Source of the DNA: Acidobacteriota bacterium
GTDB lineage: Bacteria; Acidobacteriota; Holophagae; Acanthopleuribacterales; Acanthopleuribacteraceae
Direction: 5' to 3'
Assembly (NCBI GenBank): GCA_030066195.1
Contig: JASJCB010000079.1
Location: 1-51,046, forward strand
Length of the DNA stretch: 51,046 nucleotides
The notes beneath the pieces were generated by a model. That model ran no database searches, was not told the DNA's origin, and was given only the letters and a program-made list of their open reading frames with translations. This document shows positions 14,417 to 23,055 of the stretch, piece by piece (position 1 is the first letter of the stretch; each line of letters begins with the position of its first letter). A program made the translations under genes and the position numbers.

Positions 14417-16042
14417 GTGACGGCACCACCTTCCTTCGACTACGACTATATCGTCATCGGCAGCGGTTTCGGCGGTTCAGTCTCCGCCCTGCGCCTTTCC
14501 CAGAAAGGCTACAAGGTCCTGGTTTTGGAAAAGGGAAAATGGCTGAAGGCCCACGATTTTCCCAAAACCAACTGGAACCTGAAGAAATGGCTGTGGCTGC
14601 CCCAGATGCGCTTCTTCGGTCTTTTCAAGCTGACCTTCTTCCGCCACGTCGCCACTTTGTCCGGCGTCGGCGTGGGCGGCGGCTCTTTGGTTTACGCCAA
14701 CACGCTGCCCGTTCCCAAGAGCAATTTCTTCCGGGCGGACACCTGGGCTCACCTGGCCGATTGGGAAGAGGAACTGCAGCCCCACTACATGACCGCCAAA
14801 ACCATGCTGGGCGCCAACCCCAACCCCTACCGAACCCTGGGTGACACTGTTCTGGAAGAAATGGCCGACGAAATGGGCAAGCGCGATCATTTCGACCGCA
14901 CCAATGTGGCTGTCTTTTTCGGCAAGCCCGGCGAAACCGTGCCGGATCCTTATTTCGGCGGCAAGGGACCCGAACGCACCGGCTGCAACTATTGCGGCGG
15001 TTGTATGCTGGGCTGTCGCTACAATTCCAAAAACACCCTGGACAAGAACTACCTTCACCTGGCTCAATTGGAAGGCGCGGAGATTCAGGCCGAATCGGAA
15101 GTGGTGGACGTGCGTCCCCTGGGCGCCGATGACGGCAGCGACGGTTACAAAGTCACCTGGCGGCAGTCCACTCGGCGCTTCGGTCGCAAGCAGGGCAGCT
15201 TCACATGTCGGGGCGTTGTCTTCTCCGGCGGCGTTCTGGGCACCATTTCCTTATTATTGAAGCTGAAGCAAAGCTCCCTACCCAAGATCTCCGACCGACT
15301 GGGGACCGGTATTCGCACCAACAACGAAAGCCTGATCGGCGTCACCGCCTTGGACGGCGAAACCGACTTTTCCAAGGGTGTGGCCATCGGTTCCATTCTG
15401 CATACCGACGATCACTCTCACCTGGAGCCCGTGCGCTACTCGCCCGGCAATGGTTTCTGGCGCCTGGGCATGTCGCCCCTGGTCAGCGGCGGCAACGCGA
15501 TTACCAGACTGGCGAAGGCCGCCTGGGACGTGGTGCGTCATCCGATCAAAAACTTCAAAATGGCCACCGTGGACGACTGGTCCAAACGCACCCAGATCCT
15601 GCTGTTCATGCAAAGCCTCAACTCCACCTTGCGCTTCACTCGCGGTCTGTTCGGCATGAAGACCAAGATGGAAGACGGCCCGGCGCCCACCTCCTTCATA
15701 CCCGAGGCCAACAAGCTGGCCCGGCGTTTTGCCGACAAGGTAGACGGCCAACCCGCCATTCTGATTTCCGAAACGGTATTCGGCATTCCCACCACGGCGC
15801 ACATCCTGGGCGGCGCAACCATGGGCAGCAATGGCGACGAAGGCGTTATCGACAGTGAAAACCGGGTCTTCGGCTATCAGAACATGATGATTTGCGACGG
15901 CTCCATGATTTCGGCCAATATCGGCGTCAATCCATCACTCACGATCACCGCGCTCAGCGAACGCGCCATGTCGAAGATCCCGCCCGCCGAGGGTGAGACC
16001 GTTTCCGAGGAAACCCCCCGACCGGCTGCCGCCGCGCTCTGA
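14417..16042 (+). CDS. GMC-family oxidoreductase, cholesterol-oxidase-like
   Basis: A 541-residue flavoprotein. The FAD-binding motif IVIGSGFGGSVSALRL is at about residues 12-27, GVGVGGGSLVYAN follows at about 90, and the C-terminal GGATMGS and DGSMISANIGVNPSLTITALSERAM match GMC oxidoreductases, closest in style to mycobacterial ChoD-type sterol oxidases. A cysteine cluster CNYCGGCMLGC is typical of this subgroup. It should oxidise an alcohol using FAD; sterol as the substrate is unproven. GTG 14417 is preceded by ACGGAGG and the promoter at 14350. No signal peptide is seen, so it is likely cytoplasmic. It is monocistronic by position. Confidence 0.85.
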   Translation: MTAPPSFDYDYIVIGSGFGGSVSALRLSQKGYKVLVLEKGKWLKAHDFPKTNWNLKKWLWLPQMRFFGLFKLTFFRHVATLSGVGVGGGSLVYANTLPVPKSNFFRADTWAHLADWEEELQPHYMTAKTMLGANPNPYRTLGDTVLEEMADEMGKRDHFDRTNVAVFFGKPGETVPDPYFGGKGPERTGCNYCGGCMLGCRYNSKNTLDKNYLHLAQLEGAEIQAESEVVDVRPLGADDGSDGYKVTWRQSTRRFGRKQGSFTCRGVVFSGGVLGTISLLLKLKQSSLPKISDRLGTGIRTNNESLIGVTALDGETDFSKGVAIGSILHTDDHSHLEPVRYSPGNGFWRLGMSPLVSGGNAITRLAKAAWDVVRHPIKNFKMATVDDWSKRTQILLFMQSLNSTLRFTRGLFGMKTKMEDGPAPTSFIPEANKLARRFADKVDGQPAILISETVFGIPTTAHILGGATMGSNGDEGVIDSENRVFGYQNMMICDGSMISANIGVNPSLTITALSERAMSKIPPAEGETVSEETPRPAAAAL

Positions 16043-16149
16043 GTCGAATCCCCGCTCCCCCCGAAACCTCTTGCTTCCGAGTCCTGGTCAATCGCCCCGA
16101 TTTGAAACGCTGCAACGAAAGCCCGGCCGAAGGTTCAGAGGCTTAACGT

Positions 16150-16425
16150 TCAGCGCAGAAACGTGACCGAAAAACGAACGGGGCCTTTCAGCTTCAAATA
16201 GTGCACCGTTTCAGGGATGATGACGCCCGGTCGCTCGGGAGTCAGAGTAATGACCCGATCACCCTGCTCAGGCACAACCAGATCTACCGTGCCTTCCGTG
16301 AGTTGCACCAAACCCCATGTCCCCGCCTTGGTGCTGTGGTTGGCCAGGAGTCCGGAGGGAATGGTTTCCTCGGTGAATTCAGGGGTCGATTTATATGCTT
16401 TCAGGTTTTCTGGTAAGGGGACCAT
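16150..16425 (-). CDS. YeaR/TehB-like DUF1971 small cupin protein
   Basis: A 91-residue single-domain protein of the DUF1971 type, found alone (E. coli YeaR) or fused to the tellurite-resistance methyltransferase TehB. It begins with a short LPENLKAYKSTPEF strand. GLLANHSTKAGTWGLVQLTEGTVDL and GVIIPETVHYLKLKGPVRFSVTFL follow, consistent with a small cupin barrel. In E. coli yeaR responds to nitrate/nitric oxide; any such role here is inference. The start at 16425 is preceded by AACAAGGAAG at a longer than ideal distance. It is convergent with the GMC oxidoreductase gene. Confidence 0.75.
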   Translation of the reverse strand: MVPLPENLKAYKSTPEFTEETIPSGLLANHSTKAGTWGLVQLTEGTVDLVVPEQGDRVITLTPERPGVIIPETVHYLKLKGPVRFSVTFLR

Positions 16426-16589
16426 GGCCGGCTTCCTTGTTATTCGAAGAAGCAGTACGAAAACATATTATATAGAGAAGCATGGTTGCAAAAAAAGCCT
16501 GTCGGTGAGATTCGCGGTGGCAAAGTACGACCGTTTCCGGGTCTCTCGGTTGCAACCGTGACTTTGAGGACACAGCCACTTCCCAACCA

Positions 16590-16618
16590 TTGACAGTAAA
16601 ACGGTGACCACATATACT
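16590..16618 (+). promoter_or_regulatory. sigma-70 promoter of the FmdB-family gene
   Basis: A perfect TTGACA at 16590-16595, a 17-base spacer and TATACT at 16613-16618. Transcription would start near 16625, about 30 bases before ATG 16654. This is the best sigma-70 match in the window. Confidence 0.8.
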
Positions 16619-16653
16619 CATGGTCCTGAAAAAAAGTTCCTGTGGAGGGAGCT

Positions 16654-16959
16654 ATGCCTTTATACGACTACCGATGCGGCAACTGTGGAAACGAATTCGA
16701 GGCTCTGCAAAGTGCGAGTGAAGACCCCTTGACGGACTGTACTCGTTGCGGCGAACCCAAGCTCAAGAAAGTGCCCGCGGCCCCGGCTTTCAGCTTCAAA
16801 GGCGGCGGCTGGTACAAAGACCTGTATGGTTCTGCCGGAAAATCCGGCGGGTCGGGCGGATCCTCAGAGTCCGGCTCGAAAGAAGCCGCCAAATCGTCCG
16901 ATTCAAGCAGCAGCAAATCCTCAACCGGTTCCGCCGACAAGTCGTCAAGCAGCGATTAG
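16654..16959 (+). CDS. FmdB-family zinc-ribbon protein
   Basis: A 101-residue protein. Residues 1-45 are the FmdB/CxxC_CxxC_SSSS regulatory-type zinc ribbon, starting MPLYDYRCGNCGNEFE with a second pair in CTRCGEPKLKK, so four cysteines can bind one zinc. The segment FSFKGGGWYKDLYG is a hallmark of the family. The remainder is low-complexity Ser/Gly/Lys (about 65-101), presumably disordered. The family's function is poorly known despite its name from the formamidase operon. GGAGGGA precedes ATG 16654. Confidence 0.88.
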   Translation: MPLYDYRCGNCGNEFEALQSASEDPLTDCTRCGEPKLKKVPAAPAFSFKGGGWYKDLYGSAGKSGGSGGSSESGSKEAAKSSDSSSSKSSTGSADKSSSSD

Positions 16960-16998
16960 GCGTCCCGCGACGCGTTGCTCACCGTTCGGTACGCAAAA

Positions 16999-17023
16999 TA
17001 GCGGGCTTAGGTCAAGCCCGCTA
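16999..17023 (-). terminator. hairpin terminator for the Mut7-C gene
   Basis: TAGCGGGCTT at 16999-17008 pairs perfectly with 17014-17023 over 10 bp with a 5-base loop. On the minus strand it is followed by TTTTGCG. It overlaps the last codons of the Mut7-C protein gene, so it would end that transcript right at the stop. On the plus strand no T-run follows. Confidence 0.55.
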
Positions 17024-17750
17024 CTATCTCCTGCATGCGCTGGAAATGCGACCCCTTCCAGTAGCATTGGTCGCAGTCCGCGCAGAAGACGAACTCGTCG
17101 TACTGTTGTTTGACACGTTCAGGCAGGTAGTGCAGGATGTCCTGTTTTTCAACCGGGGCGAGTACCTGGTTACAGTTCATACATCGGGTGAAGGGCCGAA
17201 AGTCCGGGGCCAGCCGATAGTGGTCGATGACCTCTCGAAGCTGTTCCTCGGAAGCTCTGGCGCGCACCCAGTAGCCGTAAGTCACCGCGGACCGTTTCAG
17301 CAGGCCGATATCGCGGCTCAGGGCTATGCGATTCTGCTCGTAGGCCATGGCGGCAATGGCCTTATCGCCCGGGTCGTCATTGCGGTAGAAACTGTCGAAA
17401 CCCAGCATGCGCAATGATCGAGCCAGTATGCCCAGATGCACGTCCAGAACGAATCGGGGCGGTCCCTCGGGCCGGAATGGCAGCAGGAACTCATCGGCTA
17501 CCGGAGGGTGCCGCTCAGGTGGGAAGATGTCGTAGTGCCTGCCTGTTTCAATGATTTCGTCGAACAGTACAGGTCTGCCGTCGGCCAGAATGACGCGCAC
17601 CTCGGCGTGGGGCACCCCGCGAGACTCGATGACGTCTTTTATGGACGGCGGCCGGATGAAGGAATAGGTCCGCGCCCTCTCCCTGTCTTCGTTATTCAAA
17701 AAGACATTCAGGGTGGTGTGAAAACGTATGGTAATGCTGCCGCTCATCAT
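17007..17750 (-). CDS. Mut7-C RNase domain protein with ubiquitin-like N-domain
   Basis: A 247-residue protein with two parts. Residues about 1-85 form the ubiquitin-like Mut7-C domain (SITIRFHTTLNVFL, then ILADGRPVLFDEII). Residues about 95-247 form the Mut7-C PIN-fold RNase domain. The latter shows the acidic start FVLDVHLGILARSLRMLGFD, ALSRDIGLLKR, and a zinc ribbon CMNCNQV...CADCDQCYW. Bacterial members are predicted ribonucleases of unknown target. Start ATG 17750 is one of two adjacent ATGs after GGGGGTCA. The hairpin at 16999-17023 overlaps its end. Confidence 0.85.
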   Translation of the reverse strand: MMSGSITIRFHTTLNVFLNNEDRERARTYSFIRPPSIKDVIESRGVPHAEVRVILADGRPVLFDEIIETGRHYDIFPPERHPPVADEFLLPFRPEGPPRFVLDVHLGILARSLRMLGFDSFYRNDDPGDKAIAAMAYEQNRIALSRDIGLLKRSAVTYGYWVRARASEEQLREVIDHYRLAPDFRPFTRCMNCNQVLAPVEKQDILHYLPERVKQQYDEFVFCADCDQCYWKGSHFQRMQEIVAGLT

Positions 17751-17867
17751 TGACCCCCGGCGTATGATAACCGCCGACACCAATCGGCTTCAAGGTTCGT
17801 CCTGAAGAATCTCGAATCTTGACGCCGCTCTTGGAGTGAAGGGGGTTCTGCCGGCGAGTGGAGTCCC

Positions 17868-17907
17868 CTAAAAAGAAAGAGGGATCAACGACAGCGCCGT
17901 TGATCCC
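17868..17907 (-). terminator. Rho-independent terminator of an unidentified minus-strand transcript
   Basis: GGGATCAACG at 17881-17890 pairs perfectly with 17898-17907 around a 7-base loop. On the minus strand it is followed by TCTTTCTTTTT. It implies that something to its right (18015-18203 or further) is transcribed leftward. Confidence 0.65.
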
Positions 17908-18014
17908 GCCTTGGAGGTGACAGTATCGATAAATTCAGGGCCGACAAACTCGATTGGCAGCCTGGATACATTCAAGAATTGAAGCAGAATTCGGCCGGTA
18001 TCGGGCGCACTCTT

Positions 18015-18203
18015 TCATGGAAGCCGCCCGGCCCGGAAGCTGACGATCAGGGTCCGATCCAGTCTTAAACTATCTTCATCGATGGAGGTACGGTTCGTTA
18101 CAGCAAAGGTCTGTGCGGCCAAAGGCATAATGCACCAAAACGAACATGTCGCGAGAGAAACAAGACGCCCCATATCCAACCTCTTAAATTCGGCCGCCGC
18201 CAT
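18015..18203 (-). CDS. possible small secreted protein, perhaps frameshifted
   Basis: A 62-codon frame. From the internal ATG at about 18173 it reads MGRLVSLATCSFWCIMPLAA, a plausible signal sequence, then a short polar stretch. It stops at 18015. A neighbouring frame continues to about 17935 with a cysteine-rich end (MKECARYRPNSASILECIQ). One base change would join them into a small exported protein. A good terminator downstream supports transcription. I recognise no family and it may be a remnant. Confidence 0.3.
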   Translation of the reverse strand: MAAAEFKRLDMGRLVSLATCSFWCIMPLAAQTFAVTNRTSIDEDSLRLDRTLIVSFRAGRLP

Positions 18204-18660
18204 GGCCGCCCCCGAAGAGAGGCAACGAATAAATATAATTATTTCAGCCTCTTCAGGATCATAGAAGCAGCATCCATGCCAAATGACTGTAGCGATAGAG
18301 GTGACCGGCAGAATTGCGGCATCTGTATCTTATTCAGGAAGCGTTTTTCCCGATCGAAAGCGATATTGCCGGTTGGTTTCCTCCGTGGGGGACGGACACC
18401 CCGGACCGAAGGGGATTGTTTGGGAAAATTCAGCTAAGCTACTTGAATAAATAAGGCTGAGTAGCCAACACGATTAACGGCCCATCACGGATGGTTACCG
18501 ATGGGAAGCAGGGTGCGGATAGCGAGAAAATATCTCTCACCGGTCGGTCCGGGTTTGTGATTTTTTTCCCGTCCGAGATAATCATTAAGTGAAGTTGGTC
18601 GGTGTCTCTACATTGGTGACGCCGTCAAGTACTGGCCCGCGGGCATTTTCCGGCTTCAAT
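18204..18660. other. intergenic, nothing recognised
   Basis: About 450 bases without a credible ORF, RNA gene, long hairpin or clear promoter. It separates the possible small gene from the 3' end of the beta-propeller gene. Confidence 0.4.
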
Positions 18661-19680
18661 TCAATTGATATTTAAGGTTACCAAATGCTTTTCCAGGTAG
18701 TTATGTTCTTCTGTCTCTCGCATGGTCACCAAACCGTCCGGGGAAACCACCTTGGGAAGTTCAGAGGTTTTACCCTTCCCCAATTTTTTGCCGGTACGAT
18801 CATAGACGACAAAGGGAATCGGCGCATTTTTACGGGGGCGCCAACCAAATACCCAAATATTGTCCGAAAAATCCATCATGATGGTCTGGACAGCCGGCCA
18901 GTATTCGGGTCTGGCCATGCCCTTCAACTTGATGTTCTTACCGATGGTGGCCAGGAAATCGTCTACCTGCTTATCGGTCAGGGGATAGCTCGGCAGGTCG
19001 ACGGCAAAGGGGCGAGCCACTTTCTTGCCGGAAAAGTTCAACAGGTGCAAACGCTTGTCCTCGCCCCAGTTGACCACGGCAAATCCCTTACCGGCAGCGT
19101 ACTTCAGTTTGGGTTCCCAATCCAACAACAGGCCGAAGACCCGGTCATTGCTTTGGAACTGGGCCAACTTTTTGGGCGCGTCCTGTTTGTGTTGGAAAAG
19201 CATCTTGCGCTGCCTTGTCTTCATATCGAAGAGAATCAGGCACACCTCGCCGGGCATGTGGCCGGACCAGTTGATCAGAGCCAACGCCCGGTGATCGTCG
19301 ACAAAGTGGAAGAAGTGAAGCCGGTCATTGGGGAAGGGATGCTCGGCCAGCAATTTACCGTCTTTGTCCCAACGGCTGAAACGGCGATTGGCGTAATCCG
19401 TTACGGTCAGTATTTGTTGGTGAGGACACCATTGAATCATTCCCAGGTTGCTCATTTCACCGGGGCCCTGACCTTTTGAGCCCGCTCGCTTCAATTCCCT
19501 ACCGGCAGCATCCATGAAGACCAGTTGGCCGTTGTCCTCATCACCCACCACCAGAAGATCCGACGACACTACGGCAACGGGGCAGTGTCCATAGATATCC
19601 AGGTCGGCCAGGTCGATCTGCCAAACCGGTTGGTCCGCTGTCTTTGAGATAATCAGGGCAATCCATATCGATAACAACAT
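18661..19680 (-). CDS. 6-bladed beta-propeller exported protein
   Basis: A 339-residue protein with a short N-terminal hydrophobic signal (MLLSIWIALIIS). The body is made of propeller-blade repeats like those in 6-bladed (NHL/TolB-like) proteins: VVGDEDNGQLVFMDAAGREL, GPGEMSNLGMIQW, ILTVTDYANRRFSRWDKDGKLL and later VYDRTGKKLGKG. The string GSKGQGPGE is a recurrent hallmark of the family. Such proteins are common in Acidobacteriota and Bacteroidota; the ligand is unknown. No clear ribosome site at ATG 19680 (CAATCC region), so the start is moderately sure. It is monocistronic. Confidence 0.75.
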   Translation of the reverse strand: MLLSIWIALIISKTADQPVWQIDLADLDIYGHCPVAVVSSDLLVVGDEDNGQLVFMDAAGRELKRAGSKGQGPGEMSNLGMIQWCPHQQILTVTDYANRRFSRWDKDGKLLAEHPFPNDRLHFFHFVDDHRALALINWSGHMPGEVCLILFDMKTRQRKMLFQHKQDAPKKLAQFQSNDRVFGLLLDWEPKLKYAAGKGFAVVNWGEDKRLHLLNFSGKKVARPFAVDLPSYPLTDKQVDDFLATIGKNIKLKGMARPEYWPAVQTIMMDFSDNIWVFGWRPRKNAPIPFVVYDRTGKKLGKGKTSELPKVVSPDGLVTMRETEEHNYLEKHLVTLNIN

Positions 19681-19971
19681 TTTCTCAATCCAAGATCATT
19701 TTCATCGAACCTCCACCGCGGTGAAACCGGGTAGGGTTTTTCCGGCGGCGCCGGGTGGGTTGAGTTGGTCTTCGATCCGAATGTACACTGCAACCCGATA
19801 GAAGGCCGATATTGTCAAGGCGGGATAACTTGCGGGGCGAACTTCAACTCCGGTATCTGAAAAAATCACACATACGCGGACATATTTAAAATAACACAAG
19901 GAACAGGTAGCGTAATATGAAAAACAAGCGATGTCTCAAGTCCGACGCGAGAGCAAAAAAGCCTGCCTTCT

Positions 19972-20781
19972 TCAGACCGGGACAGCCTCGCTTTCCTCGG
20001 CATCCGAATAGTGCTTCACGTGACGTTTGGAAAGCCTGTCGGCAGCAGCGCGCAGGTGCATGCCCAAAGAGCGAACCCGGCGACGGGTAAACCGGCTTGC
20101 CGGTCCGCCGATACTGACGGCGCCCTCGATATCGCCCATGGGCCCGCGAAACTCTGCCGACACGGCGACATAATCTCGTTCCAGTTCCTCCACGGCAATA
20201 CCGTAGCCCTGCTCGCGAACCGTTTCCAATTCTTGAATAAAGACACTCGGATCGGTAATGGTGTTTTCGGTAAAACGGGCCAATGGCTCGCGCAGCAAAC
20301 GGTTTCGGCTCTCTTCATCCATATAAGCCAGGATGGATTTCCCCGTGGAAGTGACATGTATCGGCCACCGGGTACCGATGTCCAAACTGGCTGAAACCAG
20401 ATGCCGCCCCACGATACCGTCCAGAACCAGCATCTGATCGCCCACCAACACTTCCAGTGTAGCGGTTTCACCGGTCTGGGCGGACAGCGCTTCCAAGGTG
20501 GGCCGCACACTACCGCGCAGATCACTGCTCAGCAGCGCTTGCGATCCCAGGGCAATCACCGCGGGACCCAGGTGATAGGTACCGTTGGCGGGGTTCCGCG
20601 CAACCAGACCCTCACTCTCGAGCGCCGTCAGCAACCGGTGCGTCGTGGTCTTGGTGAGACCGATCGCCTGGCAGAGATCGCTAAGGGTGAGTTCCGGTTG
20701 TTGGGGTGAGAAGGCCTTGATTAAGCGGATCGCTCTTATCACGGCCTGGGTGCCCTGAGGGGCTTCAAGTCGCATGCTCAT
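19972..20781 (-). CDS. IclR-family transcriptional regulator
   Basis: A 269-residue regulator. The N-terminal winged helix-turn-helix is at about residues 12-70 (LTLSDLCQAIGLTKTTTHRLLTALESEGLV). A GAF-like IclR effector domain follows (ETATLEVLVGDQMLVLDGI, then PIHVTSTGKSILAYM and EQGYGIAVEELERDYVAVSAEF). Members bind small organic acids and control catabolic genes. No catabolic operon is adjacent, so the target is unknown. The frame is open 48 bases further upstream, but ATG 20781 follows CGGAG at proper spacing. A basic C-terminal extension ends the protein. Confidence 0.9.
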   Translation of the reverse strand: MSMRLEAPQGTQAVIRAIRLIKAFSPQQPELTLSDLCQAIGLTKTTTHRLLTALESEGLVARNPANGTYHLGPAVIALGSQALLSSDLRGSVRPTLEALSAQTGETATLEVLVGDQMLVLDGIVGRHLVSASLDIGTRWPIHVTSTGKSILAYMDEESRNRLLREPLARFTENTITDPSVFIQELETVREQGYGIAVEELERDYVAVSAEFRGPMGDIEGAVSIGGPASRFTRRRVRSLGMHLRAAADRLSKRHVKHYSDAEESEAVPV

Positions 20782-21074
20782 AACAACTCCGTTCCACATT
20801 ATGGTATCACAGGATTTGAGTTTTGTCATTGATCCCCGTTTCGACCGGAGGGTTGCCTGACTTTTTCGGCATACCTAAAAGACTGTCCAGCATGGTGTTA
20901 TCAGATTCTCAAAAATCCCGACCGGGTCATGCGACCGCCTAAGCCCCTTGAAAAAGTTGTCGGCGCCGGTTGTAGATTCTCATTCAACGAAAAGCATGCC
21001 ACAATATGAAGCGCTGATAAGTAGGATCGGTCGTGGCAGGGCGCGACCGGATTGCAACTGCTCAGGATTGATAT
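20782..21074. other. intergenic between iclR-type gene and Hpt gene
   Basis: Divergent promoter region. Apart from the sigma-28-like site at its right end, I see no recognised element. A short ATTATGGTATCACA segment just upstream of the regulator could be an operator, but no clear palindrome is visible. Confidence 0.3.
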
Positions 21075-21101
21075 TAATCCCACGGTTCCTTTTGCCGATG
21101 A
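21075..21101 (+). promoter_or_regulatory. sigma-28 (FliA)-like promoter of the Hpt gene
   Basis: TAAT at 21075-21078, a 15-base spacer and GCCGATGA at 21094-21101 match TAAA-N15-GCCGATAA except for one base in each box. The start would fall near 21108, about 36 bases before ATG 21144. It suggests the Hpt protein belongs to the motility regulon. Confidence 0.45.
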
Positions 21102-21143
21102 TAGTATGGACGGAACAATTACCCAACGGGAGCGGAGTTGCCA

Positions 21144-21491
21144 ATGTCTGAAGTTGTCGATATTACCAGGATTCAGGAGACATCAGACGGAGATATTGAA
21201 TTCGAGATCGAATTGATAGAAATGTACCTCGACGATGCCCGAGACCACATCGGACAAATTGGCGCCCATGTTGACAATGCCAACGCCTCCGGGTTGAAAC
21301 AATCGGCCCATACCCTCAAGGGAAGCAGCGCCAACATCGGCGCGGTGGGCATGCAGAAGGTGGCCTTCGATCTGGAGCGCGCGGGCGCTGAAAACAACAT
21401 GAGCGTAGCCCCTGACCATCACAACAGACTAAAAGAGGTCTTTGAAGCAACCGACGTTTTCTTCCGCGATTATCTGGCTGAAATGACCTGA
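21144..21491 (+). CDS. stand-alone histidine phosphotransfer (Hpt) protein
   Basis: A 115-residue single Hpt domain. The phospho-accepting histidine is H56 in SAHTLKGSSANIGA, followed by the typical helix pair KVAFDLERAGAENN. Such proteins relay phosphate between hybrid kinases and receivers. The start ATG 21144 follows GCGGAG; a TTG six bases earlier is less likely. It sits 104 bases before a receiver-Hpt protein on the same strand. A sigma-28-like promoter is in front. The cognate kinase is not in the window. Confidence 0.88.
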   Translation: MSEVVDITRIQETSDGDIEFEIELIEMYLDDARDHIGQIGAHVDNANASGLKQSAHTLKGSSANIGAVGMQKVAFDLERAGAENNMSVAPDHHNRLKEVFEATDVFFRDYLAEMT

Positions 21492-21595
21492 GACCCCCTG
21501 AAACCCCATCGTATCGTTTTTTAGGAAATCTTCCTCATTTCCTGTAACTTGGGGTACAATGCATCCATGCACATCGATCCTATCCGGGGAGCCCT

Positions 21596-22399
21596 ATGGC
21601 TGAAGTTATGCTTATCGATGATTCGCGTCTGGTGGGGATGGTCATCCAACGCATCCTTTCCTCCCAGAACATCGAGATGATTCACGCCCGTACCGCGGCC
21701 GAGGTTTTCGGCTTTCGCGGCATGCCGCCCATGCTTCGGGAAAACAAGGTGGACCTGATTCTGCTGGATATCATCATGCCCGATATGGACGGGCTGGACA
21801 TCCTGCGCAAGATCAAGGCCATGAAGGATGAGCGGAATATTCCGGTGCTCATGATCTCGGCCTCGGCGTCCGAGAATAACGTGGTCGAGGCCATGAACCG
21901 CGGTGCGCGAGGTTTCATCAGCAAACCCGTCGATCACGATAAGCTGTTGCAGGAGTTGGCCAGAATCGCGCCGGAAACCGGTTCCGACGCACTGGTTCAC
22001 AAGCTGTCCGCTTTTATCGACCCCACACGCAAGGCCGAAGAAAGCCACGAGGAACTGATTGTCGGCTCGGCAGACCTGAACTACCTGTTGGAAATCCTGG
22101 ACGGCGATGCGGACATGATGTACGACCTGGTATCCGTCTTCGTGACCGACATGCCCGCGCAATTACAGGCCGTGGAAGACGCCATCGGTTCCGGCGACCC
22201 GGTCCGAGTGCGGCGCTCGGCCCATACCTTTAAAGGATCGGTCAGCAACATGGGCGCCCCCCTGATCACCCAAAAGGCCTTCGATCTTGAGAAAATGGGT
22301 TCGAGCGGTAAACTGGACGGCGCCAAACCCCTGTTCGAAAGCATGAAAACCGAAGCCGACGCCCTCTACCATTCTCTCAAGTCCTGGCTGGATCACTAA
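21596..22399 (+). CDS. receiver-Hpt two-domain signalling protein
   Basis: A 267-residue protein. The N-terminal receiver (1-125) carries the acidic pair in MLIDDS, the phospho-acceptor D58 in LILLDIIMPDMDG and K110 in FISKPVD. The C-terminal Hpt domain has H210 in SAHTFKGSVSNMGA. A short linker (about 126-155) joins them. It can both receive and pass phosphate and has no output domain, so it acts as a relay. The 51-residue spacing from start to D58 is slightly longer than usual because of a FRGMPPMLREN insert. TACAAT at 21555-21560 may be its -10 box; CCGGGGAG precedes ATG 21596. Confidence 0.88.
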   Translation: MAEVMLIDDSRLVGMVIQRILSSQNIEMIHARTAAEVFGFRGMPPMLRENKVDLILLDIIMPDMDGLDILRKIKAMKDERNIPVLMISASASENNVVEAMNRGARGFISKPVDHDKLLQELARIAPETGSDALVHKLSAFIDPTRKAEESHEELIVGSADLNYLLEILDGDADMMYDLVSVFVTDMPAQLQAVEDAIGSGDPVRVRRSAHTFKGSVSNMGAPLITQKAFDLEKMGSSGKLDGAKPLFESMKTEADALYHSLKSWLDH

Positions 22400-22423
22400 G
22401 CCCCCGGCTCGGGAGATCCGCCT

Positions 22424-22741
22424 TCAGGAGGCCGTGGGTTTCAGTTCTTTGAACAGGCAAACCGTGCTGCCGACGTAGGGAACCAATAAAATAAAAGCCA
22501 GCCATTGCCACCGATTTTCCGGTTGGGGCCGGGTTTCGAACAGTTTCATCAAGGCCACGATATCCAAAATCACCGCCGTGGCAAGCACCATGATGATTAT
22601 TGCCTTGGGCGGCAGGCCGACTTGGGCCACCAGACCGGAAAACATGATGAACGGCCAGACGATTACAGCCAACATCGCCGTCGCGAAAAGTACCGGGAAG
22701 ACCATTCGTAACCACTGGAAGCGCTTCTTTTTTTCTGCCAT
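22424..22741 (-). CDS. small hypothetical membrane protein
   Basis: A 105-residue protein with a basic N-terminus (MAEKKKRFQW). About three hydrophobic segments follow: VFPVLFATAMLAVIVWPFIM, AIIIMVLATAVILDIVAL and WLAFILLVPYVGSTVCLF. The order and final LFKEL are reminiscent of small PLDc_N-type membrane proteins, but I do not assign it. GGAGGGG precedes ATG 22741; the longer frame upstream lacks a ribosome site. Convergent with the receiver-Hpt gene. Confidence 0.65.
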   Translation of the reverse strand: MAEKKKRFQWLRMVFPVLFATAMLAVIVWPFIMFSGLVAQVGLPPKAIIIMVLATAVILDIVALMKLFETRPQPENRWQWLAFILLVPYVGSTVCLFKELKPTAS

Positions 22742-23016
22742 GACACCCCTCCAAGCCCACACATTATGGTAGAGCCGCGCCGAATGTGCAACCGGTATCC
22801 GAAGGTGTTGCATCGCTGTTACACCTGTTACAGTCGGACCCGTTGACCTCTCGTCATAGCCTAAATACCTGGCTTTTGGAACAAAACCCATGCCCGAACA
22901 TGCTGAAAAAAATATCGGGGTGTAACACGCGCCTGTCACCAGGGTTTTTTATTCACGATTTTTCAGCACTCAGCCCCTGTAAGTAAACAAGTTACCCAAC
23001 CCCTGTTTTGGCATCG

Positions 23017-23032
23017 CGGCACGACCCCTGCT
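23017..23032 (+). promoter_or_regulatory. candidate sigma-54 promoter of the minor-pilin operon
   Basis: CGGCACGACCCCTGCT has GG-N10-GC spacing and fits TGGCACG-N4-TTGCW except for two T-to-C changes. The start would fall at about 23043, only about 13 bases before ATG 23056, leaving just room for the GGAGG. Pilin genes are often RpoN-dependent, but the short leader makes this uncertain. Confidence 0.4.
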
Positions 23033-23055
23033 CTTTAGGGAGCCGGAGGTTAAAT

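Noticed and set aside
16391..16621. 76-codon minus-strand ORF
   Set aside because: No ribosome site, overlaps the promoter and the DUF1971 gene start, and has no recognisable sequence.
19702..19899. 65-codon minus-strand ORF between the propeller and IclR genes
   Set aside because: No ribosome site or family resemblance; in a low-information gap. Possibly a remnant, but not supportable.
22742..23055. Cyclic-di-GMP riboswitch in front of the pilin operon
   Set aside because: The GEMM-type conserved core and paired stems were not found; only a weak CCTG/CAGG stem with T-run near 22935-22955 is present.
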